From contig CM043967.1 of assembly GCA_014529385.2 (NCBI GenBank), positions 82,218,278 to 82,282,277 of the forward strand: a stretch of 64,000 nucleotides of DNA, given 5' to 3'. The notes beneath the pieces are model-generated. The model was given only the letters and a program-made list of their open reading frames with translations, was not told the origin of the DNA and searched no databases. The DNA comes from Adiantum capillus-veneris. Its lineage: Eukaryota; Streptophyta; Polypodiopsida; Polypodiales; Pteridaceae. This document shows positions 1 through 11,500 of this stretch, one piece after another. The position numbers and the translations under genes were made by a program. How positions within the stretch are numbered: position 1 is the stretch's first letter; the number at the start of each line of letters is the position of its first letter.

Positions 1-647
1 CGACGTTCTTGACGTTGAGAGTATTCAATTAAAGACATGCAAGCTTGGTCGAAATCAAGACCATCTTTATTAGAGAGAATAGTAACAATGTTATCATAAG
101 AAGAGTCCTTCACCGTATCAAGGAGAAGTGTAATCAGTTGCTTTTGTGGAACAGGATCACCAAGAGCAGCAAGTTGATTAATAATAGATTTGAAAGACTC
201 AATATATCCCGTCATGGAAGTACCAACTTCATATTGTAACTTGTTAAGCAACCCTCTCAAATAAAGTATTTCTGTAACAGATTTCTTCTGAAAGTTTGCA
301 ATAAGGTACTTCCATACGTCATGGGAAGTAGGAAGTTCATACATATCAAGCAAAAGGGAATCAGTAAGAGCAGAAAGAATATACCGACGAGCTGATTTAT
401 CACGTCGTTGCCAATCCGTATAGGCAACATTCCAATCTTCAAATATAGGTCCTTCAGTGATAAGCACGTTATCATTATCCGTATCAACAGGCTGAGGCGG
501 ACAAACACGATTTCCAAGAACAACATCGGAGAGTTCATCGCCTTCAAGAATTAACAACATCTTTGCTTTCCAGCCTGGAAATCCTTGACCTTGGAAAGGA
601 GGAACAGAACGTTGGCCAGAAGGAAAGCCGTTGACGAGAATATTCAT
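1..647 (-). CDS. Ty1/copia GAG polyprotein, N-terminal part, runs off window start
   Basis: The minus strand is open for 215 codons from an ATG at 645-647 to the window edge, so it is partial. The translation is a typical copia GAG (UBN2-like) domain: FPGWKAKML near residues 23-31, a WQRRDKSARRYILSAL helix near 72-87, VWKYLIANFQKKS near 102, and YLRGLLNKLQ followed by MTGYIESF. The GAG of this superfamily forms the cytoplasmic virus-like particle that packages element RNA. No in-frame stop is present, unlike most elements in this window, so this copy may be comparatively young. A PBS and short LTR lie upstream at 1378-1532, which supports the start and orientation. Protease, integrase and RT would lie beyond position 1. 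The family assignment is by recognition of the domain and is fairly secure. Confidence 0.8.
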   Translation of the reverse strand, partial: MNILVNGFPSGQRSVPPFQGQGFPGWKAKMLLILEGDELSDVVLGNRVCPPQPVDTDNDNVLITEGPIFEDWNVAYTDWQRRDKSARRYILSALTDSLLLDMYELPTSHDVWKYLIANFQKKSVTEILYLRGLLNKLQYEVGTSMTGYIESFKSIINQLAALGDPVPQKQLITLLLDTVKDSSYDNIVTILSNKDGLDFDQACMSLIEYSQRQER

Positions 648-1377
648 AGCCATATCTTGTTGCGAGAAGACGTATAAGATAAGATCGCAGAATCTGCACA
701 CCATATATGGTGAAAGCCGCAATTGAGAATGAGAGAGATATGAGTACTATGTTCTGTCAACGATAAACGTAAGAAGGATGCTCAAGGAACGTCCAAAGAT
801 GTGAGAGACGTCACCCAAAAAAGACAGGGTAAAGGAGACGTTAATAATAAACGAGTCCTCAAAATAGAGTGGTGTGAGATGCAAGATTGACGGCCACAAT
901 ACGAATAGCAAAAAGCTAAATCTTCTCGAAAAAGTTAACGCCAAAATAAGAAAAACGATCGCGGACGCTTCACGAAGAAGTAGGACGAAGAAAGCTGCGT
1001 CAAGCTCTATTGCAGTAAAAACAGCATAACTTTCTGCTGCGAACTCCAATTGACGCAAACCTAGAACTCAAATCGAAGAGCTCGAGGAGACGAACATGTT
1101 TCTCCAAATTTCCCGTCTCTCCAAATTTTGAGCAGAACAGCAAGAAAAATTGAGATGAAGTTCAGGGTGTCATTAACAAGAAAACGTAATCAACGATTAG
1201 ATTGATTATAAATAAACGCCACATAAAACACTAATCATATTCTTCTTAACACAAAACAACCACAGTTAACAAGAATCAACGCTGAAAAATAAAATTTGTA
1301 ACAATTTTGAATCTTACATGCGAATCGCATACACATACTGTTGTCACCATGAATTGAATCTGCGCGTGATCGTTACC
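648..1377 (-). other. Untranslated leader of the copia element
   Basis: About 730 bases between the PBS and the GAG start, transcribed on the minus strand. I see no coding potential that matches a family. Packaging and dimerisation signals would be expected here but cannot be recognised by eye. Confidence 0.5.
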
Positions 1378-1389
1378 GCTCTGATACCA
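1378..1389 (-). promoter_or_regulatory. Primer binding site, initiator tRNA-Met type
   Basis: The minus strand reads TGGTATCAGAGC, the standard plant PBS complementary to the 3' end of initiator tRNA-Met. It lies directly inside the LTR that starts at 1390 and upstream of the GAG reading frame, so minus-strand DNA synthesis would start here. Confidence 0.8.
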
Positions 1390-1532
1390 TGTTGAGATGT
1401 AGAGAGAAAGAGAGAGAGACGAGACAAGAGACACACCATATACGCTCCGAAAGACTGATTCATATTGAGGACAAGATACAAATATATAGGTGAGACCAAG
1501 TTCAGTAGAGTGAGCCATATATAGCTCCAACA
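1390..1532 (-). repeat. Short 5' LTR of the copia element
   Basis: About 143 bp bounded by TGTTG and CAACA, a 5-bp terminal inverted repeat, immediately outside the PBS. On the sense strand it contains TATA-like stretches (CTATATATGG near 1515-1525 and CTATATATTTG near 1480) and a CT-rich tract at 1397-1420 just before the PBS. The second LTR lies outside the window, so the outer boundary is inferred only from the inverted terminus. A longer LTR is possible. Confidence 0.5.
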
Positions 1533-2266
1533 ACAATTTCCTTCTTGTACTCAAATTAGTCATCAAAGTAAGTAGATTCTTTTGTAAACACATCTGGTGT
1601 GTCCCATCAAAGAACAACTTCCAAGGTATCGGGCTAAAGAAATATCGTTCATTGTTTTTGCATTGATGGCCCCATACATTAAACATAACAACGTCGAAGC
1701 ATCCCGTTGGCCATTAATAAAGAAAGAATGTTTCTGGCCATCCATGTTTCCTTTTTATGTACAATATTTGATTAGTGACAAAAATATCCTTTCCCAACTT
1801 ATATTGTATCCACTCAATACTCCCAACAAGCGAGGGTTTATTCTCATTGCAGCGTAATGATACCAAGCTCAAAATGTATTTGGTACAATACAATCCATAG
1901 ACATCAATGTTTTTTTCTCTTCCCTATTATGCATGGTAGTGACAAGTCCTTTGCACTTCCACTCAAGTTTGGAAATGCTCTTCCACCATAAGGCGAGGGA
2001 GTATACCCACCCATATACCTAGAGGTAATATGACAGTCATCTACACACACACCCCATCACTCAAGTTACTTAGAATAGTAAACCAAGATTCAAACTCAAA
2101 AAATATATTCAAAACAATATGCGTTACATCAAAATCAATTTTTTATAACTACAGAAGACCAAAAAGGTACATAGTGTTTCTAGGGAGATACATAAATACA
2201 AAAGGGTCCTATGAACCAATTCTTGGCTCCTAAAACCGAGGTCCTATACCTATATTTATTCACATC
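1533..2266. other. Non-coding stretch, nothing recognised
   Basis: AT-rich sequence flanking the copia LTR. Short ORFs on both strands show no family resemblance. Confidence 0.5.
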
Positions 2267-2947
2267 TCAAGTATCAAATTTTAGCACTTCAACTTGTGCA
2301 TTGAAATTCACATCTTCCTTTTTGTACCATTCCTCCCCTCGTGTTACATTCGTGGGTGGTAATCCATTAAAGAAATTTACATAAGCATGCCGCTCATTTA
2401 CATCACCTCTGTAGAAATATCTACTTGAGTTCACTGCCATTGGTTGTGCTTGGGCAAGGTCACTAATGCACCTTGGCTTCTCGTAGTCATCAAAGGTAAC
2501 GGTGACATTGTGAGGGTCGTATTTGAGAATAGGTCCATAGACTTTATTGAACCAACCTTGGGGTACATAATAGAATCGGTTGGCGCCATTTAACTTCTTC
2601 CATACTCTAATTATGACATTTTCACAAAATCCGTATCTTTGGTTTAGAATGAGATCCTTCTTACTAAGTATGAGTTCTCGACTTGGTATGTTCAAAAGCG
2701 AGCACAGATTAAGGTAAAGAGAATATCCTTGCACTTTAAAATCACCTTCTTGGATCTTTCCCTTTACCCAAAGCTGTGGGTTGGTCATAAATCTATCATG
2801 CACTTGTGTCTGACGTTTAAACTGAGATTCAACATATAACTCCCATTCTATGTAAGTGTTCGGTACCAGGTAGTCTCTACTCCCCTTTGAAGCTCGAACC
2901 ACTTCAAAGTCTCTCGGGAGTTCATCTAGAAAATTTAGAAGATCCAT
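2267..2947 (-). CDS. Unrecognised 226-residue protein
   Basis: Complete ORF from an ATG at 2945-2947 to a TGA, with no internal stop. I do not recognise the family. The translation is soluble-looking, rich in aromatic and charged residues, with no signal peptide, membrane helix, zinc knuckle or DxG protease motif. Segments such as YVPQGWFNKVYGPILKYD and a C-terminal EEWYKKEDVNF look like real protein rather than shadow. A PBS-like site lies about 390 bases upstream on the same strand (3339-3350), with a second small ORF between. It may therefore be the non-canonical internal gene of an LTR element or a captured host sequence. No RT or integrase is nearby. Function unknown. The existence of the ORF is solid, its being expressed is not shown. 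Confidence 0.5.
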   Translation of the reverse strand: MDLLNFLDELPRDFEVVRASKGSRDYLVPNTYIEWELYVESQFKRQTQVHDRFMTNPQLWVKGKIQEGDFKVQGYSLYLNLCSLLNIPSRELILSKKDLILNQRYGFCENVIIRVWKKLNGANRFYYVPQGWFNKVYGPILKYDPHNVTVTFDDYEKPRCISDLAQAQPMAVNSSRYFYRGDVNERHAYVNFFNGLPPTNVTRGEEWYKKEDVNFNAQVEVLKFDT

Positions 2948-3052
2948 CTACATCAAGACAAGGAGAGAAAAACTTAGTACGCATGTGAACCAAAACTGAG
3001 TCTATGCTTCTTTTATTCATGAAAAATTGATTATTATGACTTCTTTACAATA

Positions 3053-3253
3053 TTATGGGTGCCTTGGAGCTAATTCTCTAGATATTATTTTAAGGCTCAT
3101 GACAGGGTATCCTCTCAAACCTCCCACACGACAACGTGGTCTGTAGTTATCTTCTATTTTTTCTTTTCCTATGACAGCTGCAAGAGCTTCTAATGTCTTA
3201 GCAACTTCGGCAATCCTTAACATTTGGGAGCGCATCGCCAAGTAATAGAACAT
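3053..3253 (-). CDS. Unrecognised 66-residue ORF
   Basis: ATG-initiated ORF on the same strand as the 226-residue ORF downstream. The translation contains an amphipathic run (RIAEVAKTLEALAAVIGKEK) followed by a basic Cys/Gly-rich segment (RCRVGGLRGYPVMSLK). It may be a separate small gene or an exon of the neighbouring ORF. No family is recognised. Confidence 0.3.
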   Translation of the reverse strand: MFYYLAMRSQMLRIAEVAKTLEALAAVIGKEKIEDNYRPRCRVGGLRGYPVMSLKIISRELAPRHP

Positions 3254-3338
3254 GTCTTCTAGGCCTAACCATATTTTGAGTTGAAGTAGCCTGAGGACTA
3301 GTATCAGGCTTTAGCTATCCCAATAACCTTAAGCATAC

Positions 3339-3350
3339 GCTTTGATACCA
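3339..3350 (-). promoter_or_regulatory. PBS-like site
   Basis: The minus strand reads TGGTATCAAAGC, one base different from the initiator-tRNA PBS seen elsewhere in the window. Two bases outside it, at 3353, a TG begins an LTR-like flank. This suggests an LTR element reading leftwards through the two unknown ORFs. Confidence 0.45.
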
Positions 3351-3352
3351 GG

Positions 3353-3422
3353 TGAGAGATACCCCTCCCTGGGGGTCTATGCACAAAATATACAGTTTAT
3401 ATCTTTATATAATTTTCAACAT
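3353..3422 (-). promoter_or_regulatory. LTR-like promoter flank with TATA box
   Basis: Begins TGAGAGATACCCC next to the PBS-like site. On the minus strand TATATAAAGAT lies at 3401-3411, correctly placed to start transcription toward the PBS. The outer LTR boundary and a second LTR copy could not be found, so the LTR itself is inferred. Confidence 0.3.
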
Positions 3423-3618
3423 ACATCAAAGTTGCGAAAGCATTTGCATAGAGGAGGAGCTCTCAGCACCGAAGCATGGAGTCTAGGCCATGAGTCGTAG
3501 TCCATGAGCCCGCCATGAGTTTAGGCCATGGAGCTACCTCTAAATAGGTGTTATGAATGAAAGCGTATATAACATTGTGGAGGGTGAATATATGTGTACA
3601 CTGCGTTGCGGGAAGAGG

Positions 3619-3621
<3 letters not shown>

Positions 3622-3687
<66 letters not shown>
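3622..3687. repeat. (GA)n microsatellite, about 33 units
   Basis: Uninterrupted AG dinucleotide run visible directly. The overlapping poly-Ser/Leu ORFs on the minus strand are artefacts of the repeat. Confidence 0.95.
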
Positions 3688-3690
<3 letters not shown>

Positions 3691-4150
3691 AGTGTAGGGT
3701 GAACAGAGTGCACAGAGACGTTGGTGCAGCCAGATTTGGTCGGCCCAATGAGAGCTCAAAAGCTAGTACCTAGATATTTGCAAGCAAGTGGCAAAGTGCT
3801 TCAATGGCTATTTGATGCAAGGTATGGCAAGCATTGCCAGGATGTGTATGCTAAATGTGGTTGTTTGAAGGTGATGGCAAATTTTAGCACTACGGATCGG
3901 AGGAGTTGAGAAGGCTCCAAGTGTCAGGTTTTTTGTGTTTCGTACAACTTCAAATTTGGGTCTATTCGGCAAGGCTATACCATGGAGAAACCATCTGTTG
4001 TAGATGGACGGCATTGTCTTTGCTCAAGTTATATGTGGATTGCACTCGAGCTGGACATCGACAATCGGAAGCATGCCGGCGTGTGAAGTGGGACCATGAA
4101 ACCCAAGTTTTTTTTTATGCTATTAATAAAAAAACAAAAGGCTAGCTGTA
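3688..4150. other. Unassigned stretch ending at a polypurine tract
   Basis: Short plus-strand reading frames are present but none matches a family convincingly. The position just before a PPT-like tract would make this the 3' end of an LTR element's internal region. Confidence 0.3.
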
Positions 4151-4172
4151 GTTCAAGGGGGGTGGCGGGCAG
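4151..4172 (+). promoter_or_regulatory. Polypurine-tract-like sequence
   Basis: A G-rich run (TTCAAGGGGGGTGGCGGGCAG) lies immediately before the LTR start at 4173. A PPT in this position normally marks a 3' LTR, yet a PBS candidate follows the same LTR at 5846. Confidence 0.4.
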
Positions 4173-5844
4173 TGTTAGGATTTGACGCCCTTCTTCCCTT
4201 CTTTGACTCTCGAGCCCTTCGTTTGAAGGCCACTTTGAGGCAACGCCGGTGTTTTGAAGGGAGAAGGAAAAATCTGCCCATCCTCATGGAAGGATGCTAA
4301 TCCCGCTCTCCTGTCATTAGAAGGGCAACCCTTAGGAAAGCCCTTCGTGGAGTTTAACTGAGGTCAAGGCCCACCAACGATAGGAGTGGAGACATTTGCA
4401 TTCACATTCACATTTTACATATTAACAAGAATTAAAAGTAGATGAGGGGGATTAAGCCATTCATAATTTCGTAATTTTCTAAATTCTAATGGGAAATGGG
4501 CCAGTGGCCATTGCTAAGTTCTAACTTAACCTAGTGGGAAATGGGCGACTCAGTGCTCACCCAAAATTTGAAACGAGCTAGACTCCAGAGCATGGCACGA
4601 GCATCACGAGTGTAACTCTTGCTCTCAGCCTCTCTCTGTAGGTGTCTGTAGGGATTTGGAAAGATATCGGGTGTCGATGGTCACAAGGGCGGCTAACATC
4701 ATCCCCACACACAACAAAGGAACTGTAGCAAAAGAGGAGAGAGAAATGTGGGATTTGCTACATCAACGCATGAGAGAGTTGGGAGGTCTTGTGACAACAC
4801 GAAGTGTCACAAACTGTGACGTGGCATGCCCACAACACACATACACACTCTCTGCTGCCTACACCCGAAATCCGGCTGATTGCTGACATGGCACTGCTGT
4901 ACGGACAAGGTCCCGCAAATTCTGGCGAAGATCGCGGAGTTTCCACGTGGCAGGTTATACGAACTCTAGTGAAAATTGTGAAGACTGAATTGCAACAGAT
5001 TTGCTTTTTGGGCATGCTTTTTGGAAATCTCACGCAATCTTTAAAAGATGCTTTATTTTACATTAAGCAAGAATGAGAGAGAAAGAGTCTCTTGCTTTAT
5101 TTTTCGAGGAGATTTTAACTTGAAGCTTTTGGGGGTTTTTGATTTTCAGTTTTTGGGGGCTCTGCTTTTAGCATCCCTTTGTATTCTTTAAATAAGCAGG
5201 TAGGGCCTCACAACTCAGAGCATCTAAACAGAGTCTGAGCATGAACGCCTGCCCACACTCTTGTACTTCGAACACATATTAATACATAAAGAAATATCGA
5301 ATGGGGCTCCAGTCTTTGGGGCCAATATCTCTACGCACGGAACTCCGTCGGGCCAGTGTCGAATCAATTGTGAACTGTGAATTGTTCTAAAGTGTTTATT
5401 TGTGTTGTCGCGGTAGATTCTCGACTTGGAGTATCCAAGTCTGCTACACAAAGACTCGTGAGCAGAGACTTGCGAGCAGCCTTCGGACTCTTCTCGGGCT
5501 CTCAGTCTGCCCCCTATTAAGCTTCTGCATCGGACAATGTAAGAATTGATTAGTTTCTCCAATAGAGTCTACTTGTTTCTTGTATGGAAAATGGATGCCT
5601 TGACATTCAATTTGCATTTGTACAAATGAATGTTGCTACTACTCTTTGCTGGCCTTTGTCATGAACAAATATTTGGTAGTGCTGAAAAATGCTTGTTCTT
5701 TAAGTTTTTTGTGCTGCGTAAGGGGACATTTTTTACTCTTCTGCCATTGAAAGGGCAATGTTAATTTTTTCCCTTGCATCCAGAAGGGCATACTTCTTAC
5801 ATGCCTGTCTTTTGACATTTTGTGTTGCCTGTCAAATCCTAACA
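4173..5844 (+). repeat. 1.67-kb LTR of a Ty3 element (G1)
   Basis: Bounded by a perfect 14-bp inverted terminus, TGTTAGGATTTGAC at the left and GTCAAATCCTAACA at the right, with canonical TG...CA ends. A TATA-like TTTAAATAAG near 5187-5196 would start plus-strand transcription toward the GAG remnant at 7376. No second copy of this LTR lies in the window, so it could be a 5' LTR of a truncated element or one LTR of a tandem array. Confidence 0.65.
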
Positions 5845-5845
5845 C

Positions 5846-5865
5846 TGGTGGCGGGCTCCAGTTCC
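5846..5865 (+). promoter_or_regulatory. Candidate primer binding site of G1
   Basis: One base after the LTR end, the sequence starts TGGTGGCGGGCTCC. Beginning with TGG directly inside an LTR fits a tRNA 3'-CCA complement, but I cannot assign the tRNA. Confidence 0.4.
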
Positions 5866-7375
5866 TGGGGAAAGGTGCGCCATCTGTGGGTGGCATTGAT
5901 TGGGAGGCAGTTCTGCCACTTGGAGGCTGCATGAGAGGTTGCCAGAAGGGGCTGGAAGTTACAGGAGAAGGAAGATCGTAAGTTGGCGGGGTGGTGGCCT
6001 CAAGCAAGGCTTATTGAAGCCCAGCCGGTACTGACTAGAAGGAAGGAGTTGAAGCTGCCCAGGGGCAGGCCAGACCAGAGATAGCGAAAGGGTTTGCAAG
6101 AGAGGGGGGCTGAGGAAGAGCCCGACGTGATCAAGGGCAGCGCCACAGAAACTGAGAAGGCGGGCTGTATAAGGCAGAGGCAGGATGGAATATAACCGGG
6201 CCTGAAGCGAGACCCGTGCAGGGAGCGCTGCAAAGGAGGAGAGGGAGCCAAAGGTTTTGAAGGGCTGGCTGAGGGGGCAAGTGCTTATACAATCGAAGAA
6301 GGATTTTTGGTGCGCTAAAAAAGGGACTGGCTTATAAGGTGCTGCTACAAGATAGAAGAGACCCGTGAGCAGGTTTGGGAGGGCTGAAGGCTTCAAACGA
6401 GAAGCATTGACTGCTGCAAATCGTGAGTTGGTAGCATTGAGGATCAGGAATGGAAAGTGATGGTGAGAAAAGGAGTTGCAGGTTGATAGGCTAGGCCGGG
6501 TGCACATGAAGGCTTATCTAGAATGGAGAATGTGGAAGTGCTCAGGACAAAGCAAGGGAAAGATGGTGGCCGCCATTAGTCGACTTGTCAAGGCATAAGA
6601 AAAACAGTTCGATTGTTAAGCAAGGAAAGGAGCACAACAAGCACTCTGGAAGGCCAAGACGGGCACATCAAGAAAAGCCGATCCATGAGAGAGGCCAAGG
6701 GCGATTGATATGGGAAAGCGGAAGATCCCATATCTATTTTAATTGCCCACGACAAGAGGAGTTTGTCAGAGCCATGAGACGAGAGGGCGTTTTCTTATGG
6801 AAAGCATAATTGTAAACTCTCTTAAGCAAAGCCAATTGCATCGACATTACAATGATTTCTATAGTTATGGCGTTTGAGTAGATAGTCCACATATCTCTTT
6901 TGCTCTCATGTCTATAAGTGTTGTGTATCTGAATGGTTCTTGTGCAAATGAGGTTTTCCAAAGGATGTGGGTATTATGGTATGTCAGGTATGTGCATTCT
7001 TTAGTGGTCTGTCATTAGCATAGGAATTTGTGTGTGCCAGAGATTCCGCAAGGGGTTGTGTGTTGATTGATTTGGGAATTCATATCTTTGAGGGAGAGCC
7101 TTCTCAAGGGTCAAAAATAGTAAAGTCATGTTGATATGCTTGGTTATAGACTATATACAGTTAAGGGTTGGTCGGGCATGGGCTTGTGCAATAGTCATTT
7201 GCGGATCGGGAGTGAGTGTGTGATTACTAGGGGATAGGGGTGCTGTGAAATCCCTTGGCTATAGAGAGGCAGTTACTGAGTGTGCTAGTGGTTTTCCGAC
7301 TTCCCCCTTTCCATCTTGTGGTGCCCTTACTGAGGATCCAATGATTGCTTCCTAACAAGGTGTTCTTGAGTCAAG
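5866..7375 (+). other. Leader region of G1, no recognised gene
   Basis: About 1.5 kb between the PBS candidate and the GAG remnant. It is moderately GC-rich with overlapping short ORFs on both strands that show no family features. Confidence 0.45.
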
Positions 7376-8550
7376 ATGAAGGAGAAATTTGGTCCGGTGT
7401 TCAAAGGAGATGAGGATACACATGTTTGGCTTGCCAATTTTTAGCTATTTATACTGGCAGTATTGTAGATGCTAGGTAATGAAGCAAAACTCCAGACTCT
7501 ACCTTTGGTGCTGCGAGGTAAAGCAAAAGTTTGGTTCGATGGCTTAGAAGATGCACACAAGCAGACTTGGATCGGATTTCGTGAGCAATTCTTACAAAGG
7601 TATCGAAAGGTGGTGTCGGCTTTGGAAGCAGATGCAAAACTCAAAGGCTTGTAGCAGGAAGTAAGTGAAAATTTCAATGCTTTTGTTGATAATTTTGAAG
7701 CCTGTTGGGGGGATTTTGTGGCTACTACCCAAGAAACCAATGCGGACTACTTTAAGCTGGAAAGGTTTCTATCTTGCTTGCATCCCTGTGTTCGAGAGAG
7801 GGTGGGCAATGAAGATCCAAGCACCTTTGATGAAGCTGTCAGAGCTGCCAGATCAAAGAGTCGAAAGATGAAGAAGAAGATGGAAGCAGGATTGCTACAG
7901 TCGACAGTCACGGTAGCCAGTGGACCTAGGCCCAAACAAATCAAAGAGCATCAAGAGGTAAAAGCTCCTTTTTGTTGATATGCATTTAATCAAAGTACGT
8001 GAAGCTGATGCCAGGGTAGAAGAGGTAGAAGAAGTGCCAACCAGGGCTCAAAAGGTGCAGAGAGGTATATTCAGAGTGCCACCCAGTTTGCTTGCTGATG
8101 AGGACGAGGTGGTAAAAGATCTTAAAGAAGAGGTGTCAGTTCTGGAGCCAGCAGCGAGGAAGGTAGCAGTGATCCAAGAATTGACAAGTTCAAAAGAGGA
8201 GTCCGATAGCTCTCAAAGCTCTAGCAGTGCTTTGGACACAGATAGCATGTGGGAGACAGAATCCCGGTCTTCCAAGTATGAGACCTATGATGTTTTGTAT
8301 GTGGATGAAATGATGAACAGTGTATGCGAGTTGCCAACCAGCCATTTGAAGGTCAAAGAGAAGTATAGTGTTCACCTTGTGTGAATCTGCTAGTCGAGCA
8401 CCCTAGTCTTGTGTCTCATGATGATGAGTGCTTGCTAGAAGAAATGTGGTTTGATTGTGCATCGAGTTTGATTGAAGAGCAGGTTTTCGAGAAAGAGTTG
8501 CAGAAGCTAGAAGCAGAAGCAAAGGTATGTCGAAGTGATGCATCTATGCA
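7376..8550 (+). pseudogene. Ty3 (gypsy) GAG, decayed
   Basis: From an ATG at 7376 the frame reads FKGDEDTHVWLANF, then a Retrotrans_gag core (VLRGKAKVWFDGL, WIGFREQFLQRYRK, FERFLSCLHPCVRERV-like region). It is interrupted by TAG at 7442, 7466 and 7652 and TGA at 7976. A +1 shift then leads into an acidic, Glu/Ser-rich linker (7980-8384) such as separates GAG from protease in many plant Ty3 elements. All three TAGs stand where glutamine would fit, suggesting CAG-to-TAG decay. Similarity ends near 8550, so protease, RT and integrase are missing. It sits 1.5 kb downstream of the G1 LTR and PBS on the same strand. GAG would form the particle. This copy cannot encode it. Confidence 0.75.
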
Positions 8551-11500
8551 GGGGTAGGTACAAGGTCTCTACCCTTATATGTCTACCATAAATCATCTAG
8601 ATCACTTCATGATCCAATCCCAAAACCATAAACCATAATCCAATCACATCACACAGGTGAGCCCACCCAACTTGGGTGAGGAGCAACCAATTGTTCATAA
8701 CCACTTTAGAACATAACATGGCTACAAAAATTTTGACAGCATAACCATATCGAGAAAAGAAAACCATGAGCCACACGGGCTTCCACCATAAAATCACAAC
8801 CATAATCCATGAGGGAATCTCAGCCCTTAACCACAAATCATAATCACATTGAACCAACTCCCACACTTCGAGTTTGACATATCTCCTACACTCAATTGAA
8901 GTCCATACACTTATGACTCTTTAGACATGATTCTTTCATGCATAAAAAGAGTTTGACTAGCAACTAATCATAATATAAAAATCCAATTTTGACAACATCC
9001 AACCATGCAAAGTTGATGCATCATATCTGCACTTCACCTCTCTACCACATAGAGCTAGTTTTGACCTAGAAAGGTGGAAAGCAATCATTACCATGCATGT
9101 GAGGCATCCGCATCAATTCATAAGTTTCCATACATCATATGATAGCATTCCATCCCCATAAACATGATGCAAAACAGCTCTAACCTTTAGGTCAACCATA
9201 AACCATAACTTCTCACATATGCAAAAAAAAAAGCATGCATAACATGCAAATGAAAGTATTTGACCTCAAATCAATGCATCAAGCTCAGCTTCATAATATA
9301 GACTATCACTCTATCACATCACTTTACCCATATGGTACTTACACAACAAACGGTAACCCAAAAAGAAAGCCACTTTAATCATATCTGCGTATGCGGTTCG
9401 AGTTGTCTAACCAGTTACACAAGTTTATGGGCATCTAATAACTGAAATCAACTCACCAAAACAAACCACGAGTGATACATAAACAGCTCGATTAACTCAT
9501 GACATCATATGATACTCCCCCTGGGTAGCACCCCTACACGCGTAGGTAAAACCGATTATGGAACGATTAATAACTCGCATTCCTGAGGTGATAACGGAGA
9601 TCTAAATACATCTATCATCAAGTGTCATCAAGCTTTTCAATTGGTTAACTGGGTTTTCCCATCAGGAGAATCTATATAGTGCTTCTCCAAGGAGCCTAGA
9701 GTCAAAAAATTTCGTTGTGCATTGGGTAGCAAGCTGTTTTCTTACCATATCTCTTAGATCGTGCGTGATTTTCACATGACACCTAAGAGAGGAAATGTTC
9801 TAAATGATGTGTTTTATCTCTGGTGTAATGGGTTCAGACTGATTTATAATGGTTTGCGAGTTATGATCAAAACAATGTTCCTACCGTCACTACGACGTGA
9901 AACGAAAAGCGATTCTTATGCACGCACGTGATCGTAACCGCATCATGTGCATAATTCGACGTGTTTAACATGATGAAATAATCATGGCGCAGATTCATAC
10001 GTACTCGGTTAATCCATACTTGCACTTGTATACGAAAAACAATTACCAAGAGGGTGACTACTCAAAAAAACAACATAGAGAGAGATGATGATGATGGCTA
10101 TGGAGTTTAGAGCTTCTCACCGTGCTTTAGGACCGATTAGGGGCTGTCAAAAGGATGTTGGCCAATTAGCTAATTATGGTGGACCGATTAGATACCTCTA
10201 CTAATGGAACCTTAGCTAGACTACGCACACCGTAATGTCCCAACATAATTATGTTTTTTTCGTACTATCCCGGCGTATTTATGGTACTGCTTTTTATAAA
10301 ATAATTCCCTGTAAAAATCCCGTTTGGTCTCGTTTTTGCTCCGAGTGATCATTTTCAAATCCGACAGAGATTTAAATTGATGGTTTTATGTTTAAGTCAT
10401 TCTAAAAAGCACATTGCTTTTCAAAAACGCCGAAAAGCACAAAATCTTAAAATAACATTAAAAAAAAAACTTTTCAAAAATGCCAAAAAGCACGAAAAGC
10501 TAAAAATAATGTAAAACGCCGAGCGTAACGTTCCCCTCGTCCACTAGAATAAGAAGCGGACTCGCTTTTCACTAAAAAATCACTAAAAATCATGAAAAGG
10601 TAAAAATAGAGTGAAAAGTGCTCGAAAGGTAGATTTCTATAAAATCAAAACAATAGACTTTGTCAGTAGTCATACATACTCTTCTACTATCCACACAAGA
10701 CAGTAGTCACAAAGCATGCTTTGCAATATGGTGTCTCTGAATCAAAGTCACCTTCATCCAAACTATACAAAGACTCAATGGCCAATGTCTCTAGATGTCT
10801 GCAGACCCCAGATACACATTGATCCACACTGTATCACACAACCACATACATACATTATTTCCCGTTGAGACCTCGGATATAAACATGACAGACATCCACA
10901 TAACTACATTGTCATCCCCATCAAGAACTCGGATGTAAACATGGTCACAGTAGTGCATTCAGTCAAGATCACACAAACTTTTTTTAGATGCACTAAACAC
11001 ATCACAAATTTTAGAGAGGTAATGTTGAGAGACATTCTCATCTCATATACTAAAACAAACTCTACACGATTGAAAAGAGTACATTATTCATTCAAGGATA
11101 TCCTTTCGTCTTCTATATATGTACATACCTATAGCATCTCGAGGCAGAGTACCTTCAGCACATTGTGCTCTCAACATGTCAAAGACCATGCCGGCTGATG
11201 CTATGCAATCTCTGTTGATTCCTTGAAAAGGGGTTGGAGTGGCTATCGTGTCATGTAACATTGTGTGCACCTGAATCATTTGGTGAATCTCAGTGCGCTT
11301 CCATATCAGATACTGCCAATACCAAAAGCCCCAAGGCAAAGCTCTATCAACTAAGGAGTATCTGCCAAGTACTCCTTCATCCACTTTGCATCAAGAGTAG
11401 GATAATTCTTGAGCTTGACCAAATATCTTCGGACTAGCTCTCCCTTCACCTTTCTGTCCTTGTGGGCTAGAATCTGCTCACATTAAAGAATATCCTCTGT

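Noticed and set aside
3721-3909. Plus-strand ORF with DVYAKCGCLK, resembling a pentatricopeptide repeat
   Set aside because: Only one short match, no repeated 35-residue pattern and no neighbouring PPR motifs in any frame. It is too little to call a PPR fragment.
5959-6507. 182-codon minus-strand ORF in the G1 leader
   Set aside because: Leu/Ser/Pro-rich low-complexity translation antisense to the element leader without family features.
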